A DNA stretch of 64,000 nucleotides. Origin: a virus. The DNA lies in the IMG/VR virus record IMGVR_UViG_3300032282_001105, positions 1-64,000 of that record, one strand, 5' to 3'. The notes under the pieces are model-generated. The model made no database searches. It had not been told where the DNA came from and saw nothing but the letters and a program-made list of their open reading frames with translations. Position numbers and translations under genes: made by a program. Numbering within the stretch: position 1 is the first letter of the stretch; the number at the start of each line of letters is the position of its first letter. Shown piece after piece: positions 43,231 to 51,560 of this stretch.

Positions 43231-43276
43231 TTGGTATCCATCTAAATACTCTTAGGAGAACATAGATGGATACCAA
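43231..43276 (+). promoter_or_regulatory. 14-bp inverted repeat that can hide a start codon in read-through RNA
   Basis: TTGGTATCCATCTA (43231-43244) is perfectly complementary to TAGATGGATACCAA (43263-43276). The right arm contains the ATG at 43266; the 18-base loop contains the AGGAG ribosome-binding site. The late promoter CTAAATACT (43242-43250) overlaps the inner end of the left arm, so RNA started there lacks the left arm, whereas RNA read through from upstream can fold. T4 genes e, soc and 49 are controlled in this way. Confidence 0.6.
43242..43250 (+). promoter_or_regulatory. Late promoter CTAAATACT at the head of the modification cluster
   Basis: Same nine bases as the minus-strand elements at 85-77 and 2894-2886. 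By T4 spacing, transcription starts near 43254, exactly at AGGAG, 12 bases before the ATG at 43266. It is the only late-type element I see before the ~20-kb co-directional gene cluster. Confidence 0.6.
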
Positions 43277-43571
43277 AACCTTACTTACTGAGGCGAAAGC
43301 TAGATTCAATCTCAACAGTGCAAAAGCACAATTAAAAGACAAATATGATGGCAAGCTTATTATTGCCAGTCAAGGTGGCTTGTGGAAAGCTGACCAACAA
43401 ACAATTAATTTCTTATCTAGTTTTGATACCGAAACTGTAATTTTAATAGATACTTTTGATAGTCCTGTAACTGTTGATAGAGTTGCATTATTAGATAAAT
43501 TGAAAAATTTATATTCCGATGTAATGACAGCTTGGCACGATGAATATAAAGAGATAGAGAATACACGATGA
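43266..43571 (+). CDS. Small conserved fibre-cluster protein (unknown function)
   Basis: 101 residues, soluble, mixed helix/strand. KARFNLNSAKAQLKDKYDGK and LIIASQGGLWKADQQTINFL resemble a small protein regularly encoded just after fibre genes in T4-like aquatic phages, perhaps a fibre assembly helper. I cannot name a biochemical role. Start region lies in a 14-bp inverted repeat with its own late promoter, so its synthesis may be limited to late infection. Its stop overlaps the next ATG (ATGA). Confidence 0.6.
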   Translation: MDTKTLLTEAKARFNLNSAKAQLKDKYDGKLIIASQGGLWKADQQTINFLSSFDTETVILIDTFDSPVTVDRVALLDKLKNLYSDVMTAWHDEYKEIENTR

Positions 43572-44371
43572 GCAGAGGTGCAATATTATTTGCGTTCAAC
43601 TCACCTAAATTTGACTATTATAAAATGGCGGTTGCAACAGCAAAAAGAGTTAATCACTTTTTGGATATACCAGTCACTGTTGTGACTGACAAATCTTCTG
43701 TATCTAATGACCTGTATCAATTTGATAAAACAATATTAGTTGAACCCGATAAAAGCAATAATAGGGATTGGGGAATGTGGATTAATAAAGGGCGATATCA
43801 AGCATATGAATTAAGCCCATATGACGAAACACTATTACTTGATACTGACTATATGGTCAATTCAAATAAAACATTAGATATCTTTAATTATTATGATGAC
43901 TTCTCCTGTCACAATAAAACAAACTTTTTGATGCAACCGAGCTTACCGCAAGAAGTACTAAGCGTCTATAGCTTTGAAACATTGTGGGCAACCGTTGTTG
44001 CATTTAAAAAATCAAACCGTGCTAAACAGATATTTGATTGTTTGGAAATGATTCAAAAGAATTTCAATCATTATGCAGAGATACACGGTTTTGTGTCTGG
44101 TACATATAGAAATGATTATGCACTAACATTAGCATTAAGAATAGTTAACGGTCATTCTTCAATTAAAAGAGATTTCATTCCCTGGAATTTAGTTCATTTG
44201 GGACAACGAAATGTACATATCTATCGAAATAATGATGACGAATTCAATACAGAATATACCGTTACATATGATAATCATCAGCGTGGCAAAATTCGTAAAG
44301 AATACATTACTATTAAAGATTTCGATTTCCACGTAATGAATAAAGATAATTTTCTGGAGTTAATAGAATGA
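43568..44371 (+). CDS. GT-A-type glycosyltransferase-like protein 1
   Basis: 267 residues. Begins with a Rossmann-like strand (GAILFAFNSPKFDYYKMAVA), then IPVTVVTDK, and YDETLLLDTDYMV with a DxD motif at residues 92-94, the usual metal and nucleotide-sugar site of GT-A enzymes. Length fits a single-domain GT8-like enzyme. Overlaps both neighbours in ATGA junctions. It is a paralogue of the next protein. It would transfer a sugar from a nucleotide sugar; acceptor could be a fibre protein or a small carrier, which the sequence does not show. Confidence 0.65.
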   Translation: MSRGAILFAFNSPKFDYYKMAVATAKRVNHFLDIPVTVVTDKSSVSNDLYQFDKTILVEPDKSNNRDWGMWINKGRYQAYELSPYDETLLLDTDYMVNSNKTLDIFNYYDDFSCHNKTNFLMQPSLPQEVLSVYSFETLWATVVAFKKSNRAKQIFDCLEMIQKNFNHYAEIHGFVSGTYRNDYALTLALRIVNGHSSIKRDFIPWNLVHLGQRNVHIYRNNDDEFNTEYTVTYDNHQRGKIRKEYITIKDFDFHVMNKDNFLELIE

Positions 44372-45141
44372 CAAGAGGCTTTGTAATTATGGCACAAAAC
44401 ACAGAAAAAACAGACTATGTTAAATGTGCTAAAGCTTTAGAACTAAGCATTAAACGTGTTATGCCAAATGCAAATGTAACTATCATAACAACAGATATGT
44501 TACCACACGGAGATGTTGTCCCTGATAGTGATTGGAAACTAGCTAACGATTGGCAAGTATATGAAGCAAGCCCGTATGATGAAACTATTAAACTAGAAGC
44601 AGATATGTTCATACCAAGAAATATTGAACATTGGTTTGATATTTTAAGTATACAGGACGTGGTGCTTTGTACAAAAATACGTAATTATAAAAGTGAGATA
44701 TCAACTAATCGGTCTTATAGAAAGTTCATAGATGATAACAATTTACCTGATGTATATAATGCAATTACATATTTTAAAAAATCAGAAACAGCAGAACAGT
44801 TTTTTAATACAGTAAGAAATATATTTGAAAATTGGGAAGACTATAAAACAATATTAAGATGCAAACCACAGGAAGAAGTATCTACTGATTGGGCATACGC
44901 TATAGCTAGTCATTTAATCGGTAGAGAAAAAACGACTCTTCCCAATTTTGATGAATTGTCAATGGTACATATGAAGCAGTATATTAATGGAACTAACACA
45001 GAAGATTGGACTGATACTTTAATATATGAATGTTTATCGGATGTTATTAGAGTAAACACATATACACAGATGTATCCATTCCACTATCATTCAAAGTCAT
45101 TTAGTGATAAAATACTAGAGAGGTACAAATGGAACACATAA
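44368..45141 (+). CDS. GT-A-type glycosyltransferase-like protein 2
   Basis: 257 residues, similar in layout to the preceding protein: TRGFVIMAQNTEKTDYVKCA, ANVTIITTD and YDETIKLEADMFI. The metal motif is ExD (77-79) instead of DxD, so activity may be altered or the acidic residue may serve equally. Starts at ATGA overlapping the previous stop; the next gene begins 13 bases before its end. The pair probably arose by duplication. Confidence 0.6.
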   Translation: MTRGFVIMAQNTEKTDYVKCAKALELSIKRVMPNANVTIITTDMLPHGDVVPDSDWKLANDWQVYEASPYDETIKLEADMFIPRNIEHWFDILSIQDVVLCTKIRNYKSEISTNRSYRKFIDDNNLPDVYNAITYFKKSETAEQFFNTVRNIFENWEDYKTILRCKPQEEVSTDWAYAIASHLIGREKTTLPNFDELSMVHMKQYINGTNTEDWTDTLIYECLSDVIRVNTYTQMYPFHYHSKSFSDKILERYKWNT

Positions 45142-45461
45142 TTATATGGGAACCAAAACCGTTAGAAAAGCCTGAATTTAGATTATATTATGATGATAAA
45201 GGTAAGGCACTTTTTTATAGTTGTGAAAAACCTGAAGGCAATTACATTGTTATTGATGCTACAACGTATGCAATTGGTAAACCCGATGTAAGAGTCATTG
45301 ATGGAAAAATCTCAACAGTTACACCCGAAGCAGTTGTTTCAAAATTAATGCCAAGCGATGAAGGTGTTACCTGTACTGAAGAAGATATAAGTATAGTGGT
45401 TGATGATAACTATACAGAAAAAACTATTAAATGGAAATTAACTACATATGAACTCGGATGA
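45129..45461 (+). CDS. Small unrecognised protein between glycosyltransferase genes
   Basis: 110 residues, soluble, strand-rich and acidic. Begins EHIIIWEPKPLEKPEFRLYY, with GNYIVIDATTY and GKPDVRVIDGK in the middle. I recall no family. It overlaps both neighbours by 13-14 bases in different frames, so it is translated with them. Could be an accessory or carrier protein of the glycosylation genes; that is only context. Confidence 0.55.
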   Translation: MEHIIIWEPKPLEKPEFRLYYDDKGKALFYSCEKPEGNYIVIDATTYAIGKPDVRVIDGKISTVTPEAVVSKLMPSDEGVTCTEEDISIVVDDNYTEKTIKWKLTTYELG

Positions 45462-46401
45462 TATTATTGATGTAGCAGATTTAGATTGCATTTATCTAAG
45501 CTACGATGAACCACAAAAAGAAGAATTCTGGCTTAAGATTAAACATATGGTGCCTTGGGCTAAACGTGTTGACAATGTTAAAGGTAGTGATGCCGCACAC
45601 AAAGCCGCAGGTGAAGCTAGTGATACTGAACGCTTCATTCTAATCGATGGCGATAATATGCCAGATGAATCATTCTTTAATATTCAACTTGATTTTACAG
45701 ATAAAGATGAGACATTCCGTAAAGCACAGTTTCGTTGGAAAGCAATTAACTCTATCAATGGATTACGCTATGGCAATGGTGGAATGAGTTCTTGGACAAA
45801 AACATATGTACGTGAAATGCAAACACACGAACATCAAACTGATGGTGATGAATCACGTATTGCTGATTTTTGCTTAGATAGCAAAGATAATTTGTATTGG
45901 GCAATGTATAACTGTTATTCAACAACGTATCCCAATCATACACCATTTCAAGCTTGGCGTGCAGGTTTCCGCGAAGGTGTGAAGATGAGTTTGAATCGCG
46001 GTCTACGTCCATCAGTAGATGAATTTAAAGAAACAGTAGCTACACGCAATCTAAACAATCTTACTGTTTGGCACAACATTGGGGCTGATGTTGAGAATGG
46101 TATGTGGGCTATATATGGTGCAAGACTTGGAACATATATGACTATGCTTACTGAATGGGATGTACATAATGTTCAATGGTTTGATAACTATATCACATTG
46201 TGGGAAGAACACGAACATAGAGATCCTGCAATTGAAGCCGAATTATTAGGCACAGCACTAAGCGATAAATTAGGTTTGCCTATGTGTATTCATAGCCCTG
46301 AACAAAGCAAATTCTTTAAGCGTCATTACAAGGCTGATTTTAAAAATAAAGATCCTCTTGTAACTGAAATGGATGTGATTCGTAGTATTGAGGGCTGGTG
46401 A
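45448..46401 (+). CDS. Glycosyltransferase-like protein 3 with DGD motif
   Basis: 317 residues. LDCIYLSYDEPQKEEFWLKI, VPWAKRVDNVKGSDAAHKAA and ERFILIDGDNMPD form the start of a GT-A-like fold with a DxD site at 67-69; the central part (FRKAQFRWKAINSINGLRYG, GGMSSW) is characteristic of a family often found in phage genomes next to fibre genes. Donor and acceptor unknown. Its stop overlaps the next ATG (TGATG). Confidence 0.6.
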   Translation: MNSDDIIDVADLDCIYLSYDEPQKEEFWLKIKHMVPWAKRVDNVKGSDAAHKAAGEASDTERFILIDGDNMPDESFFNIQLDFTDKDETFRKAQFRWKAINSINGLRYGNGGMSSWTKTYVREMQTHEHQTDGDESRIADFCLDSKDNLYWAMYNCYSTTYPNHTPFQAWRAGFREGVKMSLNRGLRPSVDEFKETVATRNLNNLTVWHNIGADVENGMWAIYGARLGTYMTMLTEWDVHNVQWFDNYITLWEEHEHRDPAIEAELLGTALSDKLGLPMCIHSPEQSKFFKRHYKADFKNKDPLVTEMDVIRSIEGW

Positions 46402-47009
46402 TGGAATGGTATACTCACCACTCGGACAAATATACTGAATGGAATTTATATTTAAATTCGATAGAGAAATATTTTAATGTATGTAAAGATAACACTGTTT
46501 TAGAAATAGCACCGTTGTTTGGTACACATACTAATTTAATTAAACATCACGGTGCTAAACAAATTACATTTGTTGAAATAAATGACAATGCAGTAAATGC
46601 GGCATTACCCAACACGCATCCAGATTGTGAACTAATTATAGGTGATATATTTTCATACTTGTCAACTCCTAAAAAATTTGACGTAGTTGTGTGTTGCGGA
46701 TTACTTTATCATCTGCACTCTCCGTTATATCTATTAGAATTGATTGCAAATAACATAGCACCTAAATTTATTATGTTAGAAACTTTTCCTTATAATCACG
46801 AAAAGATGCACCACGCTTTAGTAAAAATTGAAGAAAATGAATCGTTACCTGATTGGAAAACGTGTGGTATTAAACTTGGTTTGGATCAAGAAATTTTTAT
46901 AATTGCTATGAAAAATTTAGGGTATAAGTTAATAACAAGTGATACTAATATTACTAAGCCATCAAATCCTGATGCTGATTTGTTTTTAGGAGTGTTTGAA
47001 AAAATATGA
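46401..47009 (+). CDS. Class I SAM-dependent methyltransferase
   Basis: 202 residues from the ATG at 46401, which overlaps the upstream stop as TGATG; a GTG one codon earlier is possible. Motif I is TVLEIAPLFGTHTNLI (~32-47), motif II an acidic VEIND at ~61-65, and motif IV-like DVVVCCGLLYHL. The glycine-rich loop is partly altered (APLFGTH). It probably methylates a small molecule, sugar or protein in the same modification route. Its stop overlaps the first radical SAM gene (ATGA). No DNA methyltransferase motif (DPPY/NPPY) was seen. Confidence 0.75.
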   Translation: MEWYTHHSDKYTEWNLYLNSIEKYFNVCKDNTVLEIAPLFGTHTNLIKHHGAKQITFVEINDNAVNAALPNTHPDCELIIGDIFSYLSTPKKFDVVVCCGLLYHLHSPLYLLELIANNIAPKFIMLETFPYNHEKMHHALVKIEENESLPDWKTCGIKLGLDQEIFIIAMKNLGYKLITSDTNITKPSNPDADLFLGVFEKI

Positions 47010-48571
47010 GCGGAGAATACGACCAATTTGCTAGAGATATGCGTGACCGCTTGAATGCGGTCAGTCCATCTTTGTGTCTTGCTAAATGGCAACAGGTAAG
47101 TTTGCATTTACCTAGCGGACTAACACAAAGTTGCTATCATCCACCGACACATAAAATTCCATTAGAATTATTAGAAAGTAAACCCAGTACATTACATAAT
47201 ACTCCTATTAAAATACAAGAACGTAAGGAGATGCTTGCAGGTAAACGTCCTAGTGGTTGTGCTTATTGTTGGAAAGTAGAAGATGCAAAAAGTGATGACC
47301 CAAACGGTCATTTAAGTGATAGACATTATCGTAGTAGCGAATGGTGGAATGCCCCAACATTTGAAGAAGTAACACAAAACTCATTTGACTATGACGTAAC
47401 ACCTAGATATGTAGAAGTTAATTTCAATCAGGCCTGCAACTTCAAGTGTATGTATTGTAGCCCCCATCTTTCTACTAGTTGGGAAGAAGAAATTAAAAAA
47501 CACGGTGGTTATCAATTAACCAATATGGTTCATAATAATATAGAAGCACTTGAAAAAAGTGGATTGATGCCACTTAAAGTAGCAAACAAAGACAATCCAT
47601 ATGTTGACGCTTTCTGGAAATGGTTCCCTGAAATCTATCGCAAACTACGTGTGTTTAGAATGACAGGTGGTGAACCACTTATGGACAAGAACACATTCAA
47701 AGTGTTAGATTACGTGAATGAAAATCCTCACGGTCAGCTTGAGTTATCCATCACAAGCAATATGTGCCCGCCCGATCAGAAGTTATTTGATAAGTTTGTT
47801 GAAAAAGTCAAAGCTATTGAAACATTACGCACATACGAAGATAAAGAAAACTTTAATGAATTCAGCGGCAATCATTGGTATGTAGATAAAGGATTCAAAC
47901 ACTTTTGGTTGTTTGTATCACTTGACGGATTTGGTGAACAAGCTGAATATATGCGTACTGGTTTAGAGTTTGACCGAATGTTAAACAATGTACGTACTTT
48001 CTTACGTGAGACAAAATATTCTACTGTGAGCTTTATCAACACATTTAACATAATGTCTATACCAAGCTTACATAAATTTTTAGCTATGGTCTTAGAATTA
48101 CGTGCAGAGTTTGGTGGAAGAAGTCAAGTTGAGTTTGAGATTGCACCCGATCAAACTGATACTGAAAAAGAAAATAACATTGTTCACAAAGTTTACAAAC
48201 AAAAGAAGTTTCAACGTGTATTTTTTGACATTCCAATCTTACGATATCCGCCGTGGTTCAGTATACAGAACAGTGGACAATATGGCATTGATGAAGTAGA
48301 ACGTTGTTTAAAATATATGGAAGACAATGTACAAGATGATGACTATTTGGAAACATTCGAGGGTTTTAAACCATATGAGATATTGAAAATTAAGCGAGAC
48401 CTTGCTATAATGAAAGAATCTCTACCCCAAGAACAATTGTTACTAAATAAGAAGAACTTCTATATGTTTATTACTGAATATGATAGACGTAGACAAACGA
48501 ATTTTATGGAAACATTCCCCGAATTAAAAGGATATTGGAGAGAATGTATCAAAGCACATACCAAACATTAA
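47006..48571 (+). CDS. Radical SAM enzyme 1 of 10, N-terminal twitch-like domain (type A)
   Basis: 521 residues. N-terminal cysteine domain: C24 (CLAKW), C43 (CYHPP) and C85/C88 (CAYC), probably binding an auxiliary Fe-S cluster as in the N-terminal twitch radical SAM family. Core motif CNFKCMYC at 144-151 binds the SAM-cleaving cluster; TGGEPLM binds the SAM amino group. The rest of the barrel and a ~150-residue helical tail follow; ends with a YDRRRQTNFMETFPE segment that recurs in other members as 'R..NF...FPE'. It starts inside the methyltransferase stop (ATGA). It is the longest of the ten. Substrate unknown. Confidence 0.85.
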   Translation: MSGEYDQFARDMRDRLNAVSPSLCLAKWQQVSLHLPSGLTQSCYHPPTHKIPLELLESKPSTLHNTPIKIQERKEMLAGKRPSGCAYCWKVEDAKSDDPNGHLSDRHYRSSEWWNAPTFEEVTQNSFDYDVTPRYVEVNFNQACNFKCMYCSPHLSTSWEEEIKKHGGYQLTNMVHNNIEALEKSGLMPLKVANKDNPYVDAFWKWFPEIYRKLRVFRMTGGEPLMDKNTFKVLDYVNENPHGQLELSITSNMCPPDQKLFDKFVEKVKAIETLRTYEDKENFNEFSGNHWYVDKGFKHFWLFVSLDGFGEQAEYMRTGLEFDRMLNNVRTFLRETKYSTVSFINTFNIMSIPSLHKFLAMVLELRAEFGGRSQVEFEIAPDQTDTEKENNIVHKVYKQKKFQRVFFDIPILRYPPWFSIQNSGQYGIDEVERCLKYMEDNVQDDDYLETFEGFKPYEILKIKRDLAIMKESLPQEQLLLNKKNFYMFITEYDRRRQTNFMETFPELKGYWRECIKAHTKH

Positions 48572-48572
48572 A

Positions 48573-50027
48573 ATGTCATCAAAAAAATATAACGAATCTT
48601 TTTCAGAATACAAAGCAAGATTAATTGACCCAGTAAGTGAAAGCTTTTGTGCCGCTAAATGGCTCAATGCTACTATCTGGTTGGGTAATGGTCAAACAAC
48701 AAGTTGTCATCATCCACCTGGCCATCAGATTAATGCAGCCGAATTAGCAACTAATCCTACAGCAATTCACAATACACAACATAAAAAACTTATGCGTGAG
48801 ATGATGCAAATTGGCAAGAGACCAAAAGAATGTGAATACTGTTGGAAAATTGAAGATATGGAACGCGGTGCAATGAGCGACCGTGTTTATAAAACTGCGG
48901 TATTTGATGAAGCTGATATTAACAAAGCGGCACATAGTGATTGGCAAGATAACACAATGTTAAAAACATTGGAGATCAGTTTTGACCGTACGTGCAATTT
49001 TGCTTGTAGTTATTGTAATCCAAGTTTTAGTACAACGTGGGTAAAAGATATTAACAAGTTTGGTCCCTACAAAAACCTCGAGGGTGATGCAAGAGACCAT
49101 TTTAATAATGCCGCCGAGTCTGCTAAGCCTATACCAGATGAACAGAATCCATATACACAGGCTTTTTGGAAGTGGTGGGAAATGCCAAATGGTTTAGCTG
49201 ATAACCTAGAAGAAATACGTATTACAGGTGGTGAGCCATTAATGGCACCAGGCGTATGGAAATTATTCGAATGGTTCAGAGACAATCAACAACGTGTAAT
49301 GAATAGACCTGATGGTAAAGTTATGCGTTTTGCTATCAATACTAACTTAGTACCTAGCGATGAGATTATGGATAGACTTATACAACTAAGTCACTATGTG
49401 CCCCATTTAGAAATCTATACTAGCTGTGAGAGTTTTGGCCAACACGCACAATATATTCGTGACGGATTTGATTGGAACAAATGGATTCACAATTTACAAA
49501 GACTTCATAAAGAAAGTAATGTGAAAAAGACACATATGATGATGACTGTTAACAGTCTATGTCTTGCTAGTATTGTGCCTTTTATGGATCAAATGATTAC
49601 ATTTAAACAATTATATGATTCAATGTTCCCTATAATGACACTTAACATTTTACGATTTCCTAGTTTTCAGAGTTGTGTAGTGTTACCGGATCACATTAGA
49701 GAAAAATATAGAAATGAATTACAAATTTGGTTGAACAATCAGATACAAATGAATCTTCATAATAGTAAAGGTGAGCCTTTATTATTACAAATGGAACGTG
49801 AACACGTGCAAAGATTGATTGATTATTTGGATGTAGTGAAAACACCACATAGATATATGTCAGATATTGAAGTAACACGTAGAGATTTTAAACAATTCTA
49901 TCATCAATATGATATTCGTAGAGGTAAGAATTTTAGAGCAACTTTCCCTCCTGAGTTTGTGCAATTTTATGATAGTATAGATGCACAATTGTCCCCACCA
50001 GAACAAATACTATCCGGTATTAATTAA
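48573..50027 (+). CDS. Radical SAM enzyme 2 of 10, twitch-like N-terminus (type A)
   Basis: 484 residues. N-terminal cysteines C26, C45 (in SCHHPP), C87 and C90 (CEYCWKIED). Core CNFACSYC at 141-148 and TGGEPLM are intact. Very like the next protein through most of its length (shared stretches such as KTLEISFDRTCNFACSYCNP and LNILRFPSFQSC), so the two are probably tandem duplicates. C-terminal motif DIRRGKNFRATFPPEF. Starts one base after the previous stop. By family, it should perform SAM-dependent radical chemistry on a peptide, sugar or other small substrate. Confidence 0.85.
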   Translation: MSSKKYNESFSEYKARLIDPVSESFCAAKWLNATIWLGNGQTTSCHHPPGHQINAAELATNPTAIHNTQHKKLMREMMQIGKRPKECEYCWKIEDMERGAMSDRVYKTAVFDEADINKAAHSDWQDNTMLKTLEISFDRTCNFACSYCNPSFSTTWVKDINKFGPYKNLEGDARDHFNNAAESAKPIPDEQNPYTQAFWKWWEMPNGLADNLEEIRITGGEPLMAPGVWKLFEWFRDNQQRVMNRPDGKVMRFAINTNLVPSDEIMDRLIQLSHYVPHLEIYTSCESFGQHAQYIRDGFDWNKWIHNLQRLHKESNVKKTHMMMTVNSLCLASIVPFMDQMITFKQLYDSMFPIMTLNILRFPSFQSCVVLPDHIREKYRNELQIWLNNQIQMNLHNSKGEPLLLQMEREHVQRLIDYLDVVKTPHRYMSDIEVTRRDFKQFYHQYDIRRGKNFRATFPPEFVQFYDSIDAQLSPPEQILSGIN

Positions 50028-50039
50028 CAAGAGAAAATT

Positions 50040-51560
50040 ATGGCAAGAGATTATAGCAAAAAAGAAACATACAAAGAGTTTAAGATTAGAGTCATCGATG
50101 ATGTATCTAAAACATATTGTGGGGCTAAATGGTATAATGCTACCATATGGTTGGGACATGGGCAAACTACAAGTTGCCATCACCCACCGGCACACAAAAT
50201 TGATATTAAAGAGATTGAAACAAATCCTTCTGCTATTCATAATACCCCTCATAAAAAATTAATGCGTAAGTTAATGCAAGAGGGGGAACGCCCTAATGAG
50301 TGTGAATACTGCTGGAAAGTAGAAGATATGAACCGAGACGCAGTTTCGGATCGTGTATTTAAAACTCATATCTATTCTGATGAAGATATCTATGCTAGTG
50401 CCAAGATGCCGTGGAATGCTGATGTTGAATTAAAAACTTTAGAAATCAGTTTTGACCGTACGTGTAATTTTGCTTGCTCATACTGTAACCCTGCATTCAG
50501 TACTAGTTGGGTACGTGATATTAAAAAACACGGTTCTTACAAAAATATCTTGTCTGATGGCCGTGGTCACTTTATTGATACAGCACCTTGGGCGGCTAGT
50601 GCAGGTGAATCAGATGATGACAATCCATACATTCAAGCATTCTGGAAGTGGTGGAATAGTTCATTACAAGATAACTTAGAAGAAATTCGTATTACAGGTG
50701 GTGAGCCATTAATGGCTCCTTCTGTTTGGAAGCTGTTTGAATGGTTTAAAGATAATCCAGAGAAGGCTAAAAAATTACGATTTGCAGTTAATAGTAATTT
50801 AGTTCCTAAGAAAGAAATTTTAGATAAACTAATTGAGATGAGTCATTTTGTACCACACTTAGAGATTTATACGAGTGGTGAAGCAAAAGGCCCACATAGC
50901 GAATACATACGTGATGGTATGGAATATAAACAATGGTGGGAAAATCTACATAGATTACATACTGAGGGTAATATTCATTCTACACATATGATGATGACTA
51001 TCAATAGTTTGTGTCTTGCTAGTATTACTGAATTTATGGATGACGTATTAGAATTCAAACGTACACATAACACACGTAGTCCAACTATGAGTTTAAATAT
51101 TTTACGTTTCCCTAGTTTCCAAAGTTGTGCTATCTTACCAGATAGTATGAAACAGCATTATAAAGAAAAATTGCAAGCTTGGTATGATGAACAGTTAGCA
51201 AAAGATGAACGTGTTAACATTGGTTGGATGGCTCCTATTCTTACAGAGGGTGAAAAGAATCAAATTGAACGTTTGATTGAATATCTTGATGTAGTTAAAA
51301 CACCTCATCGTAATACAGCAGAACAACCTAAGTTATATAATGACTTCAGGGCATTCTATGAACAGTATGATGAACGTAGAGGTAAAAACTTTAGAGCTAC
51401 ATTCCCTCAAGATTATGTTGATTTCATTAATAGTTGTGAAATTATTGGCGGTGATAGTATTCGAGGCGAAGATCCTGCAACAACAGAAGCTGGTTATGTG
51501 AGTGATGAAGTAGCACACGGTTGGGATGTTGATAACGACAGTTTGGGAAAAAATGTTTAA
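50040..51560 (+). CDS. Radical SAM enzyme 3 of 10, twitch-like N-terminus (type A)
   Basis: 506 residues. Cysteines C27, C46 (SCHHPP), C88 and C91 (CEYCWKVED); core CNFACSYC at 142-149; TGGEPLM intact. Close paralogue of enzyme 2, with an extra acidic ~35-residue C-terminal tail (GEDPATTEAGYVSDEVAHGW). Both keep all catalytic cysteines, so the duplicate is not decaying. It has AAGAGAA before its ATG and ends in a TAATG overlap with enzyme 4. Confidence 0.85.
   Translation: MARDYSKKETYKEFKIRVIDDVSKTYCGAKWYNATIWLGHGQTTSCHHPPAHKIDIKEIETNPSAIHNTPHKKLMRKLMQEGERPNECEYCWKVEDMNRDAVSDRVFKTHIYSDEDIYASAKMPWNADVELKTLEISFDRTCNFACSYCNPAFSTSWVRDIKKHGSYKNILSDGRGHFIDTAPWAASAGESDDDNPYIQAFWKWWNSSLQDNLEEIRITGGEPLMAPSVWKLFEWFKDNPEKAKKLRFAVNSNLVPKKEILDKLIEMSHFVPHLEIYTSGEAKGPHSEYIRDGMEYKQWWENLHRLHTEGNIHSTHMMMTINSLCLASITEFMDDVLEFKRTHNTRSPTMSLNILRFPSFQSCAILPDSMKQHYKEKLQAWYDEQLAKDERVNIGWMAPILTEGEKNQIERLIEYLDVVKTPHRNTAEQPKLYNDFRAFYEQYDERRGKNFRATFPQDYVDFINSCEIIGGDSIRGEDPATTEAGYVSDEVAHGWDVDNDSLGKNV

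Noticed and set aside
43266-45461. Small proteins of 101 and 110 residues as peptide precursors for the radical SAM enzymes
   Set aside because: They look like folded globular proteins without a leader-core layout, repeats or a cysteine-, Gly- or Ser-rich C-terminal core.
46401-47009. DNA methyltransferase
   Set aside because: No DPPY/NPPY or cytosine-methyltransferase PC motif; the protein looks like a small-molecule or protein methyltransferase.
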